Of a DNA stretch of 7,571 nt, positions 5,695-7,571 are shown piece by piece. This DNA is from Deltaproteobacteria bacterium (lineage in GTDB: Bacteria > Desulfobacterota > SM23-61), in NCBI GenBank assembly GCA_026388915.1, contig JAPLIW010000405.1:1-7571 (forward strand), written 5' to 3'. Under the pieces are notes generated by a model that searched no databases, had not been told where the DNA came from, and was given only the letters and a program-made list of their open reading frames with translations. The first letter of the stretch is position 1; each line of letters begins with the position of its first letter. A program made the position numbers and the translations under genes.

Positions 5695-5836
5695 CCACAG
5701 AGGGCCCAGAGACCATAGAGAATGGGAAAGACAATCGGACGCGGATGAACGCTGGTATTTTGGATTTATGAATTAGTTTGGGATTTGGTGCTTGGGATTT
5801 CATAAGTTTGCCTCTGTGTTCTCTGTGTCTCTGCGG
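5695..5836. repeat. 142-bp repeat element with imperfect inverted ends (CTCTGTG type)
   Basis: The left end (5695-5720) and the complement of the right end (5811-5836) match at about 20 of 26 positions when one base is gapped. The right end is itself a 9-bp repeat (CCTCTGTGT, TCTCTGTGT). Inside are the heptamers TTTGGGA, TTTGGTG, CTTGGGA and TTTCATA (5777-5804), enclosed by the 7-bp inverted pair TTATGAA (5766-5772) and TTCATAA (5799-5805). From memory, CTCTGTG/CACAGAG sequences of this kind are common dispersed intergenic repeats that generate spurious proteins containing RHREHRG in databases. A minus-strand frame here (5534-5866) is one such artefact. The element sits in the predicted 5' leader of the dehydratase. 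No transposase is present. Confidence 0.7.
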
Positions 5837-5865
5837 TGAATCAATCTTTTTCCCTGGGAGGAACA

Positions 5866-7571
5866 ATGGAACCGAAAAAAAACAGCAAAGTTTTCTCGAA
5901 CGACGACCCTCTCTCCATGGTCCGCCGTTCCATGCTTTACGCCTGCGGGCTGACCTACGAGGAAATCCAGCGCCCCCAGGTGGCCGTGGTCAACACCTAC
6001 AACGAAATGCACCCGGGGCATATGCATCTGAGAACCCTGGCCGAGCGGGTCAAGGCGGGGGTCCGCACGGCAGGAGGGATTCCCACCGAGTTTTACACCC
6101 TTTCCCTGTGCGACGGGTTGGCCAACGGGCATGAGGGGATGAAATTCGTCCTCCCCAGCCGGGAAGTCATCGCCGATTCCGTCGAGCTGGGACTGCGGGC
6201 CCACTGCTACGATGCCGCCGTTCTGATCGGTTCCTGCGACAAGATCATCCCGGCCCTGCTCATGGCCGCGGCGCGGGTCGATATCCCCGCGATCCTCGTG
6301 ACCGGCGGGCCCATGCCGCCCGGCTATTGGCCGAGGGAGAAAGTCAAGATCTCGGTATGCAACTTCGGGGACGCGGTTCGAAAAATTTTTACCCCGGGAA
6401 CAACGAAAGAGGTCCGGGAGGAGGGGTTGGCTTCCTTCTACCCCTGCGCCGGCGCCTGCTGGGGAATGGGAACGGCGAACACCATGGCCTGCTTGAGCGA
6501 AGCCCTGGGGATGAGCCTCCCGGGCGACGGCACGGCCCCCGCGGTGATGACCAAGAAAGCCCGTCTGGCCGAGCAGGCCGGGGAGAAGATCATGGAACTC
6601 TATACCAGGGGGATCACCCCTTCCCGGATCATGACCCAAAGCGCCCTGGAGAACGCCATCAAGGTGAACCTGTCCATCGGCGGTTCTCTGAATACCGTCC
6701 TGCATCTGCCTGCCCTGGCGTATGAACTGGGGTTGAAGGTGGATTACTCCGACTTCGACCTCCTGTCCCGCAAGATCCCCCACCTGGCCAACATCGAACC
6801 CGCCGGCCCTCACTACGTGGTGGAACTCGATGAAGCCGGCGGAATCCCGGGTATCATGAAGAACCTGGGCGCTCTCCTGGAGGGGACACCCTTGACCGTG
6901 ACCGGAAAGACGGTGTCGGAAAATCTGGAGAAAGCGGCGGTGTTCAACCCCGAGGTCATCCGCTCCCTCACCCATCCTGTCCATCCTTACGGGGGCATTG
7001 CCGTGCTGAAGGGAAACCTGGCGGAGGAGGGAGCGGTCATTAAACAGGTAGCGGTGAAAGAGAGCCTCTGGCACTTTGTCGGGAGGGCCAAGGTCTTCAA
7101 TTCCGAAGAGGAAGCCCTCCTCGGCCTGGGAAGCAAGCAGATTGAAAAAGGAGACGTGATCGTGATCCGGTACGAGGGTCCCAAGGGCGGGCCGGGCATG
7201 AGAGAGATGGCCATGTTCCGGGTGGCCCTGGAATTAGCCGGCATGGGCGAGACCAACTACATCGTCACCGACGGCCGTTTCTCGGGCTATACCGAAGGGG
7301 CCTCGATCGGCTACCTTTGCCCCGAAGCGGCCGAAGGAGGCATCCTCGCCCTGGTTCAGAACGGAGATGTGATTGAGATCGACATCGAGAAGCGGAAGCT
7401 CGAGTTGAAGGTATCGGATACGGAGATCAAAAAGAGGAGAGGTAAACTGGTCCCCCCCATAAAGAAATACCCCCGGGGCTACCTTGATATTTATGGGCGA
7501 ATCGTATCTTCGGCGGCCCGGGGCGCGGTGATTGCCAAGAATGCGGAATTCGGAATGCGGAGTGCGGAATA
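5866..7571 (+). CDS. ilvD: IlvD/Edd-family dehydratase (dihydroxy-acid dehydratase-like), 3' end open
   Basis: The frame runs 568 codons from the ATG at 5866 (ribosome site GGGAGG at 5856-5861) and is unbroken; the last two bases are TA, so a stop could follow at once. The family dehydrates 2,3-dihydroxy acids with an Fe-S cluster and Mg2+: dihydroxy-acid dehydratase in Val/Ile/Leu synthesis, or sugar-acid dehydratases. Visible motifs are CDGLANGHEGM (82-92), LPSREVIADSVE (97-108), CDKIIPALLMAA (124-135, with the Fe-S Cys and Mg-binding Asp-Lys), CWGMGTANTMACL (198-210), PKGGPGMREM (439-448) and TDGRFSG (468-474, with the catalytic Ser at 473). It departs from standard IlvD in several places: YPCAGAC instead of CPGAGSC (192-198), GGSLN for GGSTN (272-276), and SGYT for SGGT (473-476). 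These suggest a divergent paralogue, so the symbol is family-level. After the normal end GAV (553-555) the frame continues into a 7-bp repeat. Confidence 0.88.
   Translation, partial: MEPKKNSKVFSNDDPLSMVRRSMLYACGLTYEEIQRPQVAVVNTYNEMHPGHMHLRTLAERVKAGVRTAGGIPTEFYTLSLCDGLANGHEGMKFVLPSREVIADSVELGLRAHCYDAAVLIGSCDKIIPALLMAAARVDIPAILVTGGPMPPGYWPREKVKISVCNFGDAVRKIFTPGTTKEVREEGLASFYPCAGACWGMGTANTMACLSEALGMSLPGDGTAPAVMTKKARLAEQAGEKIMELYTRGITPSRIMTQSALENAIKVNLSIGGSLNTVLHLPALAYELGLKVDYSDFDLLSRKIPHLANIEPAGPHYVVELDEAGGIPGIMKNLGALLEGTPLTVTGKTVSENLEKAAVFNPEVIRSLTHPVHPYGGIAVLKGNLAEEGAVIKQVAVKESLWHFVGRAKVFNSEEEALLGLGSKQIEKGDVIVIRYEGPKGGPGMREMAMFRVALELAGMGETNYIVTDGRFSGYTEGASIGYLCPEAAEGGILALVQNGDVIEIDIEKRKLELKVSDTEIKKRRGKLVPPIKKYPRGYLDIYGRIVSSAARGAVIAKNAEFGMRSAE
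7541..7571. repeat. 7-bp tandem repeat across the 3' end of the dehydratase frame
   Basis: The units are ATGCGGA (7541-7547), ATTCGGA (7548-7554), ATGCGGA (7555-7561) and GTGCGGA (7562-7568), and the array continues to the window edge. It begins a few codons after the conserved C-terminus of the dehydratase and is read in frame as about ten extra residues. The total length of the array is unknown. Confidence 0.85.

Noticed and set aside
5534..5866. Minus-strand open frame (110 codons) in the divergent control region
   Set aside because: It reads through the CACAGAG repeat, giving the well-known spurious QRHREHRG peptide, and covers both predicted promoters.
5800..7074. Long minus-strand open frame (424 codons) opposite the dehydratase
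   Set aside because: It is antisense to a gene with clear catalytic motifs, has no family resemblance, is rich in Gly, His, Gln and Arg as expected from a G+C-rich shadow, and ends in the RHRDTENTE-like repeat artefact.

Overview
The window carries most of a five-gene HAAT-family (branched-chain amino acid type) ABC importer operon on the minus strand, in the order binding protein, two permeases, two ATPases (livK-livH-livM-livG-livF, 5503 down to 762). It is transcribed away from an IlvD/Edd-family dehydratase on the plus strand, which starts at 5866 and is still open at the window edge. At the left edge, on the minus strand, is the first 130 residues of an EamA/DMT-type drug/metabolite transporter (390 down to 1). 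The gene set, the G+C-rich coding sequence and the dense short-period intergenic repeats suggest a Gram-negative, probably Desulfobacterota (Syntrophobacterales-like) genome. That assignment is inference from style and no marker gene is present.

Layout: 1-390 is the partial EamA transporter with a near-consensus sigma-70 promoter at 436-464. 465-753 is non-coding with nothing firmly identified. 762-5503 is the liv operon: livG/livF overlap by 26 bp, livM/livG by 4 bp (ATGA), a 90-bp gap between livH and livM is filled by a 32-bp-stem hairpin made of 7-bp units, and a 146-bp gap between livK and livH holds three repeat/hairpin elements. 5504-5865 is a divergent control region with two back-to-back promoter candidates, a 15-bp palindrome before the livK ribosome site, and a 142-bp repeat element in the dehydratase leader. 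5866-7571 is the dehydratase, whose last codons run into another 7-bp tandem repeat.

How the genes may work together: LivK would bind a branched-chain amino acid or other small carboxylated solute in the periplasm, LivH/LivM form the membrane channel, and LivG/LivF power uptake. The dehydratase removes water from a 2,3-dihydroxy acid, either in branched-chain amino acid synthesis or in sugar-acid breakdown. The shared control region suggests coordinated use, but the substrate cannot be fixed from sequence alone.

The most unusual aspect is the repeat content. At least four loci carry tandem repeats with the same 7-bp period but different unit sequences, and neighbouring loci have 8-bp and 9-bp periods. 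They sit between operon genes, in a 5' leader and across a gene's 3' end. Two form strong hairpins inside the liv transcript.
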